Source: Clostridiales bacterium | GTDB taxonomy: Bacteria > Bacillota > Clostridia > Oscillospirales > Acutalibacteraceae | Length of the DNA stretch: 14,452 nucleotides | Reading direction: 5' to 3' | Assembly (NCBI GenBank): GCA_012522615.1 | Contig: JAAYKB010000097.1 | Span: forward strand, 1 to 14,452 | Part shown: positions 6,949-14,452 of the stretch, in pieces | Layout of the letters: each line of letters opens with the position of its first letter | Position numbering within the stretch: position 1 is the stretch's first letter | Program-made: the position numbers and the translations under genes | Notes under the pieces: generated by a model | What the model saw: only the letters and a program-made list of their open reading frames with translations | Databases searched by the model: none | Told to the model about the DNA's origin: nothing

Positions 6949-9036
6949 TTATATTGATGGATAATACTCGCCGTTTTTAATCTTACCTGAAATAATCTTA
7001 CCGTCCGGGGCGGGAAGTCTGAACTCTGCCGTCCACTCCTTTGGAAAAGCCGGATTAATTCGAATATCGCCGTCGCACTGCAGAATCATAAAAATTAGGG
7101 CAAGACTGTTTTGATTGCCGTGGGTCTGGTCGGGACTCCAGTCAAAATTCGGGCCCCAAAAAGCCGGGAACTTAAAGTCCGAATGCGAGCTTTTAAAGTT
7201 TTCGACTATTATTCTTTGAGCTTCATCGGTCAACCCCAGCAAGGCCGCAAAGGTGGCGTTCTGCTGCCAGCCCTGGATGTCCTTAAACAACCTCTTGTGA
7301 AATGTATTAACGGCTAAATTCAAATCATCCTTTCCTATCCCGTATAATCTGTAGGGAAAGACCGGATACAGCTCGCCGTTTTCATAGTTTTCCGGATACG
7401 GTATAAAGGTCTCCTGATACGGGGAAATAACGCGCTCTCCGTCCTTTAGGACTATAGTAAGCTCGGGCGTTTCTTCATATATTCTTTTTGCAAATTCGAT
7501 TATATCTGCATAATCGCCGTCATTCTCAAGCATTTCTATCAGTGCGAGCGTTACGGCCTTTAATCCGGCAATATTCGGGGCGTCGTTTGCACAATTCTGC
7601 CATGTTTCAAGGCATTGCGAGGGGTAAATATAAAGCTTTTCCTCCCGCCTTTCGAAATGCTCATCAAAAAATTCAAGGCATCTCACCGTAAACGGAATCG
7701 CCACTTCCTTCAGGTGCTTTTCATCGTTTGTAAACCTATAATATTCAAGCATCATATAGGCAATCTCAAGCATACCGTTATAATGCCAGCGGGTAAAAGG
7801 ATTTGAGGTTTCCCCTTTGATTGCCCGGTCGCGATTGCCGAGGTAATAATAGCAGTGGTTTGTATGTGTTCCGAACAAGGAATACGTCTCCGGAATACGA
7901 ATACCCCTGTGGTTAAAATACTCCCTAACCGAGAATTCGTTTAAAGGCAGTATTTCCATCATCTGATTAAAAAACGGTTTTATTAACTCAAAATCGCCGG
8001 AGTAGAGCATGTTCCAATAAATCAGACGGGTATTCTGAATCCAGTACGGCGCCCCCCACCTTCTGTAATCATAATTCATTTGGGTGCCGTAATCGTAATC
8101 CTCCGCCGTAAACAGACTTCCGTTGAATTTTATCGGGTATCTGCCCCGTCCCGCACACGCATTCACATATTTTTGCAGGATATACCCTCTTGAAACAACC
8201 TCGGCGTCCCGATTGCCGGACAGGATTATATAATATCTCGAGAAAAAATCATTCCACCATTTTTTATGTAAATCAAAATTTTTTTGTATCTTTATCTCCC
8301 TGATATGTTTTATAAATAAATCAGCCGACTCGGCAATCTCGGCCAAACAAACAATACTAATCGAACCTTCATTTACTACGGCTTGTGACCGCAGGTTTTT
8401 TTCATCTGTTTTGATTAGGCCGTCGCCGTAGACAAGCGCCCCGAATGTAAGGTTAAGTATCGGGTCGTTAAATTTATTGATTGCATTTTCCAAATCAAGA
8501 TTTCTCAACGTATATTCAAAGCATGACGTCATATTTCTGTGATACCACAACAGCGAATCGTCGGAGGTATTGACAAAAACATCCGCGCTCTCGATCCTTT
8601 GCTCTTCCGGCGTATTCTCCATATGGTAGGACGAAGTGCAAACAAGCTCTCTGTCTCTCCAGTTAATTATCTCTACATTTACATCAGTCTTGTGCTCCGA
8701 GCGGTAATCCACACAGATACACGGATTATTCGCGTCAACATATATATTCGCAAAAAATCCGGTATGCCTATCGGCAAGTTCGACAACGCCGTCATAAACG
8801 ACCAATTCAATGGCCGGATTTTTTATCATATCACCGAAACTAATCTTGACAATCCCCAGTTTCAAGGTTCTTGTCAGCTCTGACAGGGCGTCCGATTTTG
8901 AGACGAGCAAGTTCAAAGAATAATCGGGATCTATCCATACGTTGGCGCAAATATCGCCGTTGCCGATCGGCAATAATCCGCCGATACCGTCAGCGCCGTC
9001 AATTCTTACAGAATATCTTGAATAAATTTCCCTCAT
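6949..9036 (-). CDS. DUF5703-type glycoside hydrolase with (alpha/alpha)6 barrel, cytoplasmic
   Basis: 695 aa from the ATG at 9036. A TTG directly before it (9037-9039) is equally in frame; AAAGGA lies 10 nt from the ATG or 7 nt from the TTG, so the exact start is uncertain by one codon. The N-terminal beta domain (about 1-260) carries LLPIGNGDICANVWID and SKSDAL, typical of DUF5703 and GH95-like proteins. The C-terminal part (about 270-620) is a helical barrel with FNGSLFTAE, DYRRWGAPYWIQNTR, RIPETYSLFG and SPDQTHGNQ, which fits an inverting family such as GH95, where acidic residues in the barrel do the catalysis. I cannot assign the exact catalytic pair. No signal peptide, so it should act on imported sugars. 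It is divergent from the AraC-type gene, its likely regulator. Confidence 0.78.
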   Translation of the reverse strand: MREIYSRYSVRIDGADGIGGLLPIGNGDICANVWIDPDYSLNLLVSKSDALSELTRTLKLGIVKISFGDMIKNPAIELVVYDGVVELADRHTGFFANIYVDANNPCICVDYRSEHKTDVNVEIINWRDRELVCTSSYHMENTPEEQRIESADVFVNTSDDSLLWYHRNMTSCFEYTLRNLDLENAINKFNDPILNLTFGALVYGDGLIKTDEKNLRSQAVVNEGSISIVCLAEIAESADLFIKHIREIKIQKNFDLHKKWWNDFFSRYYIILSGNRDAEVVSRGYILQKYVNACAGRGRYPIKFNGSLFTAEDYDYGTQMNYDYRRWGAPYWIQNTRLIYWNMLYSGDFELIKPFFNQMMEILPLNEFSVREYFNHRGIRIPETYSLFGTHTNHCYYYLGNRDRAIKGETSNPFTRWHYNGMLEIAYMMLEYYRFTNDEKHLKEVAIPFTVRCLEFFDEHFERREEKLYIYPSQCLETWQNCANDAPNIAGLKAVTLALIEMLENDGDYADIIEFAKRIYEETPELTIVLKDGERVISPYQETFIPYPENYENGELYPVFPYRLYGIGKDDLNLAVNTFHKRLFKDIQGWQQNATFAALLGLTDEAQRIIVENFKSSHSDFKFPAFWGPNFDWSPDQTHGNQNSLALIFMILQCDGDIRINPAFPKEWTAEFRLPAPDGKIISGKIKNGEYYPSI

Positions 9037-9079
9037 CAAATCTCAGTCCTTTTATTTTTTTAAGCACTTCTACCCATTT

Positions 9080-9107
9080 ATTCTATCTGCCAAATACCGG
9101 TTTTCAA
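9080..9107 (-). promoter_or_regulatory. Likely promoter of the DUF5703 glycosidase gene
   Basis: On the - strand, TTGAAA (9102-9107), a 16-nt spacer, then TAGAAT (9080-9085). Each box has one or two mismatches. The start site would be near 9073, giving a leader of about 37 nt before the ATG at 9036. Confidence 0.5.
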
Positions 9108-9140
9108 TATGCTATTAATATATCATGGTAGGGTATTGCT

Positions 9141-9159
9141 ACATATAATTTTTATATGT
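9141..9159. promoter_or_regulatory. Palindrome in the divergent promoter region, candidate operator
   Basis: A perfect 8-bp inverted repeat, ACATATAA-TTT-TTATATGT, which ends on the base before the -35 box of the AraC-type gene (9160) and lies about 35 bp upstream of the -35 of the divergent glycosidase gene. Its position fits a regulator site acting on both promoters. Its AT-rich make-up means chance cannot be ruled out. Confidence 0.4.
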
Positions 9160-9188
9160 TTGACAGGCCTATCAGTTATTATTATAAT
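9160..9188 (+). promoter_or_regulatory. Exact consensus sigma-A promoter of the AraC-type gene
   Basis: TTGACA (9160-9165), 17-nt spacer, TATAAT (9183-9188): no mismatch in either box. The start site would be near 9195, about 57 nt before the ATG at 9252. Such a strong basal promoter usually needs a repressor, possibly the encoded protein itself. Confidence 0.85.
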
Positions 9189-9251
9189 TTAATTGTAAAT
9201 GAATGTCGATGGGTTATTACGGACGGTTCTTAACACGACGGAGGGCATGCA

Positions 9252-10103
9252 ATGTTTTATCAGCATTTGATAATAGATGCGGTTCCGTACATTGCGAATA
9301 TTATGGAGTTCTCATTTCGTATGCCTCCCCACTGGCATAATGAAATCGAAATAATATACTGTATAAGCGGGAGCTTCAAGACCCGGATAAACGATATCGA
9401 ATACAGCGTCGAAGCCGGTCAGGCTGTTTTTGTAAACAGCCTTGATATACATGAATATTATCAGGCCGTTCCGGATACCGAAATTCTGTTATTGGAAATC
9501 GGGCCTTTACTTATAAAACAGAATTTTGAAAAGCTGTCGGAGCGCACCTTTATTCAAACCGTTTTGGATATAGACAATAACGAGACCTCCGATTTGCTGC
9601 GATTGTTCGATATAATAATCGGCGAAATCGAAAGCGGATTATCAGCAGAAGCCGAGTGGAATATAAGGGGCTGCCTATATTCGTTATCCTCATTGATGCT
9701 CAGGTCGTTGATGTGCGAGGACAGGCAGTATCATAAACAGAAAAAGCAGAAAACCGAGGCCATGCAAAAGGTATGCAACGCGATTAGTTACGTACAGGAG
9801 AATTATTTTCGGGACATAACCGTCGAAAAGATTTCAAAGATGTTCGGCTATGAAAAAAGTAACTTCTGCAAGGTTTTCAAGTCCGCGACACACATGACCT
9901 TCCACAAATACCTGAACCATGTCAGAATAAATATGGCGTGCCTATTCTTGAAGGAAATAAATGAACCCGTAGCGTCAATAGCCGAAAAAACCGGTTTTCG
10001 TGAAACAAAAACCTTCTGCAGGGTTTTTAAAGAGATTGTCAACATGACTCCGACCGAGTTCAGAAATAGCGTGAAATCCGCAGAATTTAAATATTGCTCA
10101 TAA
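9252..10103 (+). CDS. AraC family transcriptional regulator
   Basis: 283 aa. ATG preceded by GGAGGG (9240-9245) at 6 nt. The N-terminal cupin domain (about 1-100) contains PHWHNEIEIIYCISGSF and the GQAVFVNSLDIHEY strand pair typical of sugar-sensing AraC proteins. The C-terminal DNA-binding domain (about 175-277) has two helix-turn-helix units: ITVEKISKMFGYEKSNFCKVFK, then PVASIAEKTGFRETKTFCRVFKE, ending with the usual MTPTEFR. It lies between the divergent DUF5703 glycosidase and the downstream + strand operon, so it probably controls one or both in response to a sugar; the ligand is unknown. It is a single-gene unit with its own promoter and terminator. Confidence 0.93.
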   Translation: MFYQHLIIDAVPYIANIMEFSFRMPPHWHNEIEIIYCISGSFKTRINDIEYSVEAGQAVFVNSLDIHEYYQAVPDTEILLLEIGPLLIKQNFEKLSERTFIQTVLDIDNNETSDLLRLFDIIIGEIESGLSAEAEWNIRGCLYSLSSLMLRSLMCEDRQYHKQKKQKTEAMQKVCNAISYVQENYFRDITVEKISKMFGYEKSNFCKVFKSATHMTFHKYLNHVRINMACLFLKEINEPVASIAEKTGFRETKTFCRVFKEIVNMTPTEFRNSVKSAEFKYCS

Positions 10104-10137
10104 ATCAGCGTTTCCGGCGGGAAGTCGCTGATTTTTT
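10102..10137 (+). terminator. Rho-independent terminator after the AraC-type gene
   Basis: AAATCAGCG (10102-10110) pairs with CGCTGATTT (10126-10134). The loop can extend the stem with TTCC/GGAA around GGCG, and the stem ends in a run of six T (10132-10137). It begins inside the AraC stop codon, so it separates this gene from the operon downstream. Confidence 0.88.
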
Positions 10138-10224
10138 ATGGAACAATAAGCTCCCCTATTCGCCCGCAGCTTGAAACAAAAGTTGCGAGTAAATATTTGG
10201 GTATAAATATTAAATTATTAAGGA

Positions 10225-10264
10225 TTGTTCGAGCCTTATCAGCCTGCTATGATTAAACTGCAGG
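10225..10264 (+). promoter_or_regulatory. Likely promoter of the ceramidase-like operon, with overlapping inverted repeat
   Basis: TTGTTC (10225-10230), 17-nt spacer, TATGAT (10248-10253); the start site would be near 10260. The short inverted repeat CCTGC (10243-10247) / GCAGG (10260-10264) flanks the -10 box and could be a regulator site. An AT-rich stretch upstream (about 10190-10222) may help promoter activity. The weak -35 fits a promoter that needs an activator such as the AraC-type protein. Confidence 0.45.
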
Positions 10265-10337
10265 ATTGTATTATAGGTTAGGTATCGCAAACGTCAATTA
10301 CTGCGTGAAAGGTTGGTTTCATATGGAGGATCAACTC

Positions 10338-11624
10338 ATGGTCGGCGTCGGGATCCGCGATATAACCCCTGAAGTCGGGGGACAGCTTTTCGGCTATCGT
10401 CCGGATGTATACAGCACATCCGTAAACGACCCCTTGACTGTAACGGCGATTGCATTGTTTCAAAACAATACCAAAGCGGTTTTAATATCCGCCGCCGTTT
10501 GTATAATCAACACCGCGCTGTCCGACAGAATCAGAAAGACTGTGGCGGACGAAATAGACGCCGACGCCCGCAACATATTATTGTCGGCATTTCATACCCA
10601 CTCCGGCCCCAACACCTGCGGGATGTACGGCTGGGGCGATATTGACCGCGATTACTGCGAAAAAATCTTTATCCCGGCCATTGTCGCCGCGTCGGTCGAA
10701 GCTGTCCAGACCCTGCGCCCCTCCCGGGTAGGAGTCGCGTCCGTCCCGAGCAAAGCGGGCATAAACCGCCGGGAATATGACGCCGACGGCAATATAACGT
10801 TCGGTCAGAACCCCCGGGAACCGTATGACGACAATATGACCGTGGTTTCCTTTAAAGACTATAACCAAAAGCCGGTCGCCAGCATTGTGCATTACGGCGC
10901 CCATTGCACGGCGGCGGGAATGAATACCGAAATTTCGAGGGACTGGGCAGGCTTAATGATTGACCGTCTGTCGGAGGAGAGCGGCGCTCCCGTGATGTTT
11001 ATAAACGGAGCGGAGGGCGACGTGGGGCCCAGACTCTCGAACGGCGCGACCGTGGGAGATATATCCTATATTTATGAAATCGGCGGTATTGCGGCGGCCG
11101 ATGCGATACGCGCCTATCACAGCATTAAGGAATACAAAAACGCAAGCATTCAGATTGTCCACGGCGAAATATCACTGCCTCTGACAGACAGAATACCTTT
11201 GGAAACAGCCGAGCGGAAACTGTCCGAATACGAGAACAAAGATTACAATATCTACGGACGGCTGGCGCGGTATTACAAGGCCGTCATAGATTCATACAAG
11301 CAAAACCTGCCGCCCCAGACCAGCATGAAGCTGCAGCAGACAATAATTGCCCTCGGCAATATAGCTTTTGTCCCCTTCCCCTTTGAGATTTTTTCCGAAA
11401 TATCCTTGCGCATGCGCGAACACAGCCGCTTTGCGCACACCCTGTGTCTCGGGCTTACGAACGGAGCGAGAGGGTATCTCCCCTCGCAAACACAGCTTCA
11501 TCTCGGCGGATACGAGGTGGAATTTTTCAAATCCGAAAGCATATGGCCGCTGTCCTATAATACCGACTATAACATTGTACAAGAAAATCTTAGACTGATG
11601 GAGGGTTTAAAATGTATCGAATAG
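10338..11624 (+). CDS. Neutral ceramidase-like metal hydrolase
   Basis: 428 aa. The start is placed at the ATG at 10338 because GGAGGA (10325-10330) is 7 nt upstream and MVGVGIRDITP matches the family's first strand; in-frame starts at 10266 and 10323 lack a ribosome site. It resembles the N-terminal catalytic domain of neutral/alkaline ceramidases. HTHSGP (86-91) with His86/His88, HYGAH (185-189) with His189, and NGAEGDVGPR (223-232) match the zinc-site and catalytic loops. It is much shorter than true ceramidases (over 600 aa) and lacks a signal peptide and the C-terminal domain. Bacterial proteins of this small type sit in sugar gene clusters, so an amide or ester of a sugar is at least as likely a substrate as ceramide. 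First gene of an operon, overlapping the next by 13 nt. Confidence 0.8.
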   Translation: MVGVGIRDITPEVGGQLFGYRPDVYSTSVNDPLTVTAIALFQNNTKAVLISAAVCIINTALSDRIRKTVADEIDADARNILLSAFHTHSGPNTCGMYGWGDIDRDYCEKIFIPAIVAASVEAVQTLRPSRVGVASVPSKAGINRREYDADGNITFGQNPREPYDDNMTVVSFKDYNQKPVASIVHYGAHCTAAGMNTEISRDWAGLMIDRLSEESGAPVMFINGAEGDVGPRLSNGATVGDISYIYEIGGIAAADAIRAYHSIKEYKNASIQIVHGEISLPLTDRIPLETAERKLSEYENKDYNIYGRLARYYKAVIDSYKQNLPPQTSMKLQQTIIALGNIAFVPFPFEIFSEISLRMREHSRFAHTLCLGLTNGARGYLPSQTQLHLGGYEVEFFKSESIWPLSYNTDYNIVQENLRLMEGLKCIE

Positions 11625-12778
11625 GCGAAGAGGAAATACAGGCCGTCGCAAGGGTGATACGGTCAAAAAATCTGTTCAAGACAACAGGAACCGAAACCAT
11701 GGATTGCGAGAAGGAGCTGCGGGAGAAGTTCGGAGTCAACCATTCAATCCTGATGACTTCGGGCAAGGCGGCGCTCATATCTGCCCTAACCGCGCTGGGC
11801 GTCGGCCCCGGCGACGAGGTGATTGTACCCGCCTATACATATATCGCCACGGCGATAGCGGTCACGGCGGTCGGGGCCATTCCGGTTATTGCCGAGATAG
11901 ACGAGACGCTCACTATCGACCCGGCCGATGTTGAAAAAAAGATAAGCAAATATACAAAAGCCATTATTCCGGTGCACATGCAGGGCTTACCGTGCGACAT
12001 GGACGCGCTTTGCGACATCGCAAAAAAACACGGCTTGTTCATTGTCGAGGACGCATGTCAGGCGGACGGCGGATCATACAAGGGCGAGCGGCTGGGTACA
12101 ATCGGAGAAATCGGAGCGTTAAGCTTCAACCACTATAAGATTATCACTTCGGGCGAAGGCGGCGCCCTGCTTACAAACGACCGGGTGCTTTACGAAAACG
12201 CCCTGATTTTTCAGGACAGCAGCGCAATCGCGTTTTTCGGCGACCAGCTGCAGGGCATCACCCAACCCCAGTTTTGCGGAAACGAATATCGCACGAATGA
12301 AATCACCGCGGCAATCCTCAGGGAACAGCTGAAAAAGCTGGACGGCATACTGTTTGACCTGCGCAAAAACAAAGGGTTAATCATGCAGACTCTGAGGGAC
12401 GACTTCAACTTCATTCCGTCAAATGATATTGTGGGCGACTGCGGCGTTATGCTGGCCTTCAGCTTTGAAACCCGGGACGCCGCGCAGAGGTTTATCAAGT
12501 CCGCGGAAGCTGACGGAATATACTCGGTCAGTCCGATTGACACCGGCAAGCATGTCTACACCCATTGGACCCCTATAATCGAAAAGCGCGGGGCGTTCAA
12601 CCCCAAAATGGACCCCTTTAAAATGGAGGAAAACCAAGCGCTGAATTTCAACTGCACGCCCGACGCATGCCCGAAAACCCTGGATATACTTGCAAAAACG
12701 GTTTATATCAGTGTTGACCCCGACTGGAGCGACGACGACATTGCAAAAATGATTGAATTAATTAAAAGGTGGAGGTAA
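11612..12778 (+). CDS. DegT/DnrJ/EryC1/StrS family PLP-dependent aminotransferase
   Basis: 388 aa. ATG with GGAGGG (11600-11605) 6 nt upstream, overlapping the preceding gene by 13 nt. It is a fold-type I PLP enzyme of the sugar aminotransferase family: SGKAALISAL (50-59) in the phosphate-binding region, Asp147 and Gln150 in EDACQ for the pyridine ring, and Lys176 in SFNHYKIITSGEGG as the Schiff-base lysine. Known relatives transfer an amino group between glutamate or glutamine and a keto-sugar or keto-cyclitol. There are no nucleotide-sugar genes nearby and the neighbours are isomerases, which suggests a sugar or cyclitol processing role rather than surface polysaccharide synthesis. Direction and substrate are inference. 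Confidence 0.88.
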   Translation: MYRIGEEEIQAVARVIRSKNLFKTTGTETMDCEKELREKFGVNHSILMTSGKAALISALTALGVGPGDEVIVPAYTYIATAIAVTAVGAIPVIAEIDETLTIDPADVEKKISKYTKAIIPVHMQGLPCDMDALCDIAKKHGLFIVEDACQADGGSYKGERLGTIGEIGALSFNHYKIITSGEGGALLTNDRVLYENALIFQDSSAIAFFGDQLQGITQPQFCGNEYRTNEITAAILREQLKKLDGILFDLRKNKGLIMQTLRDDFNFIPSNDIVGDCGVMLAFSFETRDAAQRFIKSAEADGIYSVSPIDTGKHVYTHWTPIIEKRGAFNPKMDPFKMEENQALNFNCTPDACPKTLDILAKTVYISVDPDWSDDDIAKMIELIKRWR

Positions 12779-12780
12779 CT

Positions 12781-13602
12781 ATGGATACTTCAAGAATTAC
12801 GGCGGCGGTCTGGCCGTGGGGTATCAATACCCGACAGGAGATGGAAACGGCCGCGAGGGAAATCAGGGAAATAGGATATGTCTCGTACGAAAGCATCAAA
12901 TCCTCGATTTATGCTTATGAATGGGATCTTGCGGCATACAAAGAGATGCTCGACCGGTTCGGCATAACCCCTGTCAGCTTTTACTATCATCTGCCGGCCT
13001 TCGGCGACGAAGCCAGCGTATTCGAAAATCTTGACAGGGAGCTCGACTTTATTTCAAAGCTCGGCGTAGAGCGGCTTTGCCTGCAGGCTACAAGCGGTCG
13101 TCCCGATGTCATGGACGACGAGAAAAAGCGGTTTGAAACCGAACTGATTGAGAAGTTCGCCCGTCTTACAAAGGAATTCGGGATTACCACCAACCTGCAT
13201 AACCATCACAACACATGGGTAATGTATGAGGATGAAATCGACTATGTATTTGCGAATGTCGATCCCTCAATCCTGTCATACGCGCCCGACACCGCCCATC
13301 TGGTCGCCGGAGAATGCGACCCGGTAAAGGTCATCCGAAAATACGCCGACAGGGTCAATTTTATACATCTCAAGGATATAAAAAGCGCGAAAATCAATTC
13401 GGAAGGCGTCGCCGAATACGGGGTTGAGGTTTATAAGGACTTCTGCGAGCTGGGACAGGGATGCGTCGATTTCAGGCAGGTATTTGACATTCTCAAATCG
13501 GTGAACTATACTGGCCCCCTATGCGCCGAGCTGGATATTGCACCGATAAGCAACTACCTGAGCGCAAAGAACAACTATGAATACATAGTAAAAAACTATT
13601 AA
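12781..13602 (+). CDS. Sugar phosphate isomerase/epimerase family TIM barrel (IolE/xylose isomerase-like)
   Basis: 273 aa from the ATG at 12781. GGAGGT (12771-12776) is 4 nt upstream and an in-frame GTG at 12769 would lie inside that site. The gene starts 2 nt after the aminotransferase stop, so the two are probably co-translated. It is a complete AP-endonuclease-2-type TIM barrel: HNHH (140-143), PDTAH (169-173), HLKD (196-199) and Glu250 in CAELD are the metal-binding positions of this superfamily. Members include IolE, hydroxypyruvate isomerase and D-psicose/tagatose 3-epimerases; the sequence does not decide between them. In this operon it likely interconverts a keto-sugar or cyclitol linked to the aminotransferase step. 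Confidence 0.87.
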   Translation: MDTSRITAAVWPWGINTRQEMETAAREIREIGYVSYESIKSSIYAYEWDLAAYKEMLDRFGITPVSFYYHLPAFGDEASVFENLDRELDFISKLGVERLCLQATSGRPDVMDDEKKRFETELIEKFARLTKEFGITTNLHNHHNTWVMYEDEIDYVFANVDPSILSYAPDTAHLVAGECDPVKVIRKYADRVNFIHLKDIKSAKINSEGVAEYGVEVYKDFCELGQGCVDFRQVFDILKSVNYTGPLCAELDIAPISNYLSAKNNYEYIVKNY

Positions 13603-13607
13603 AAAAA

Positions 13608-14243
13608 TTGGTCCGGGAGGGAACCCTGTGCGCCGAAAGCAAGAGTCCGGTCTGGGCAACCAAAATGCTGATAGACGCGCTGAATGAAATACTTGATTAC
13701 GACCCCAAGATATGTATTGTTATCGAGCCCAAGCCCAACGAGCCTATCGACCGCAGTATCTGCGGGACCATGGGGCATGTCATGGCTGTTTCGGCGGCGA
13801 CAAAAGACCCGTCGCGCGTCGGCGGAAATCTCGAGAGCGCGCATGCCATTTTAGCCGGTCTTGACCCCGCAAACGAAATGGGATTTGCTCTGGCAATGAA
13901 CAAGCTGTGGACCGTACACCTTAACGACCAGAACGGTATCCGGTTCGATCAGGACAAGACCTTCGGGGTGGAAAATCTGCGGCAGGCCTTTAACCAAATC
14001 AAGCTGCTTGTGGAAAACAATTACGGTTCAAACGGCGAATACATAGGTCTGGACGTCAAGGCAATGCGCACCACCAAGGACGCCGACAGCTACAAGCATT
14101 TGGAAAACAGCCTGAAAATCGTAAAGGCTTTGGAAGAAAAGGCGTTAAAATTCGACTATGAATTCCAAAGAAAATGCGCGGAAAACCGTGATTTTGAAGC
14201 ACTGGAAATGTACGTGATGGAGCTGCTGATGGGATTGAATTAG
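13608..14243 (+). pseudogene. Xylose-isomerase-like sugar isomerase, N-terminal part missing
   Basis: 211 codons readable from a TTG at 13608 that has only a run of A upstream, so no ribosome site; the frame is closed by TGA at 13578. The visible protein begins at REGTL, which in this family lies about one third of the way in. The first strands of the TIM barrel, including the region that holds the acid/base His-Asp pair in xylose isomerases, are absent. The retained part keeps the metal-binding half: Glu40 in IEPKPNEP, Glu76/His79 in ESAH, His104/Asp107 in VHLNDQNG, Asp149 in GLDVKA, and the C-terminal helices. It starts 5 nt after the stop of the intact isomerase, so an internal deletion of about 100-150 codons is the simplest cause. 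A functional small protein or an assembly collapse are alternatives. The reading frame itself has no stops. Confidence 0.7.
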
Positions 14244-14282
14244 CGCCACGCCTGTTTTCCGGCTATGAAAGGCGGATTTAAT

Positions 14283-14452
14283 GTGACAAGATATGAAATT
14301 GTTAAAGAAACTCTGGCACACAGGGCCGGCGACAAGGTCCCCTATGCCATAAACTTCACCCGCGAATTCATGGACCTCCACGGAAACGCCCTTATTGAAA
14401 CCTATGCGGACGACCGCACAAAGGAAATAATACAAAGAGGAAATCTGAATAT
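14283..14452 (+). CDS. URO-D superfamily protein, N-terminus only (runs off the right edge)
   Basis: GTG at 14283 with AAAGGCGG (14268-14275) 7 nt upstream; 56 full codons are visible with no stop. The start, MTRYEIVKETLAHRAGDKV, then PYAINFT, matches the N-terminus of URO-D family methyltransferase-like proteins and resembles the gene at 1496 (MTKKERVARAVSHMETDST, then PYSVSFT). It begins 39 nt after the isomerase fragment and probably belongs to the same operon. Too little is present to see the HxC metal motif. Confidence 0.7.
   Translation, partial: MTRYEIVKETLAHRAGDKVPYAINFTREFMDLHGNALIETYADDRTKEIIQRGNLN

Noticed and set aside
10266..10337. N-terminal extension of the ceramidase-like protein from an earlier in-frame start
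   Set aside because: No ribosome site precedes 10266 or 10323, while GGAGGA is ideally placed for the ATG at 10338, which begins the conserved first strand.
13615..13630. GGGAGGG followed 6 nt later by GTG at 13628 as a true start for the isomerase fragment
   Set aside because: The GTG is in another frame and stops after about 19 codons, and the GGGAGGG bases encode the conserved REG of the isomerase family, so the match is coincidental.

Overview
The window looks like a chromosomal carbohydrate-use region from an anaerobic Bacillota (Clostridia-like) bacterium. Four things suggest this: Gram-positive style promoters (one is an exact TTGACA-N17-TATAAT), strong GGAGG-type ribosome binding sites, a lipoprotein with a Thr-rich linker typical of clostridial surface enzymes, and rho-independent terminators with long T tracts. 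This is inference; there is no marker gene. I see no tRNA, rRNA, CRISPR array, transposase or integrase.

Left block (+ strand, 108-4382). Three closely spaced genes: a surface lipoprotein with a GH16 glycanase domain, a uroporphyrinogen-decarboxylase (URO-D) family protein, and a cytoplasmic GH123/DUF4091-type glycosidase. The block ends at a 17-bp bidirectional terminator (4439-4485) shared with the convergent genes.

Middle block (- strand, 9036 down to 4523). A cytoplasmic DUF5703-type (alpha/alpha)6 glycosidase comes first and has its own promoter and terminator. After it comes a separate two-gene operon: a membrane protein with two DUF1538 repeats, overlapping by 8 nt with a tandem-domain PII-like regulator. 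That operon has a good sigma-A promoter and a leader of about 135 nt. The leader holds a possible 24-codon upstream ORF whose stop overlaps the DUF1538 TTG start.

Right block (+ strand, 9252-14452). An AraC-family regulator is divergent from the DUF5703 glycosidase and has its own terminator. It is followed by a tight operon: neutral ceramidase-like hydrolase, DegT/DnrJ-type PLP aminotransferase, sugar isomerase/epimerase TIM barrel, the C-terminal part only of a second (xylose-isomerase-like) TIM barrel, and the start of a second URO-D family gene cut by the right edge.

Taken together, the sequence suggests breakdown of a complex glycan. A surface GH16 enzyme would cut it outside the cell, two cytoplasmic glycosidases would trim imported pieces, and the AraC-controlled isomerase/aminotransferase/URO-D operon would process an unusual sugar or cyclitol. 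No transporter, sugar kinase or corrinoid protein lies in the window, so the substrate cannot be named. The most notable points are the broken isomerase gene, the DUF1538/PII module with its leader, and the uncharacterised right-hand operon.
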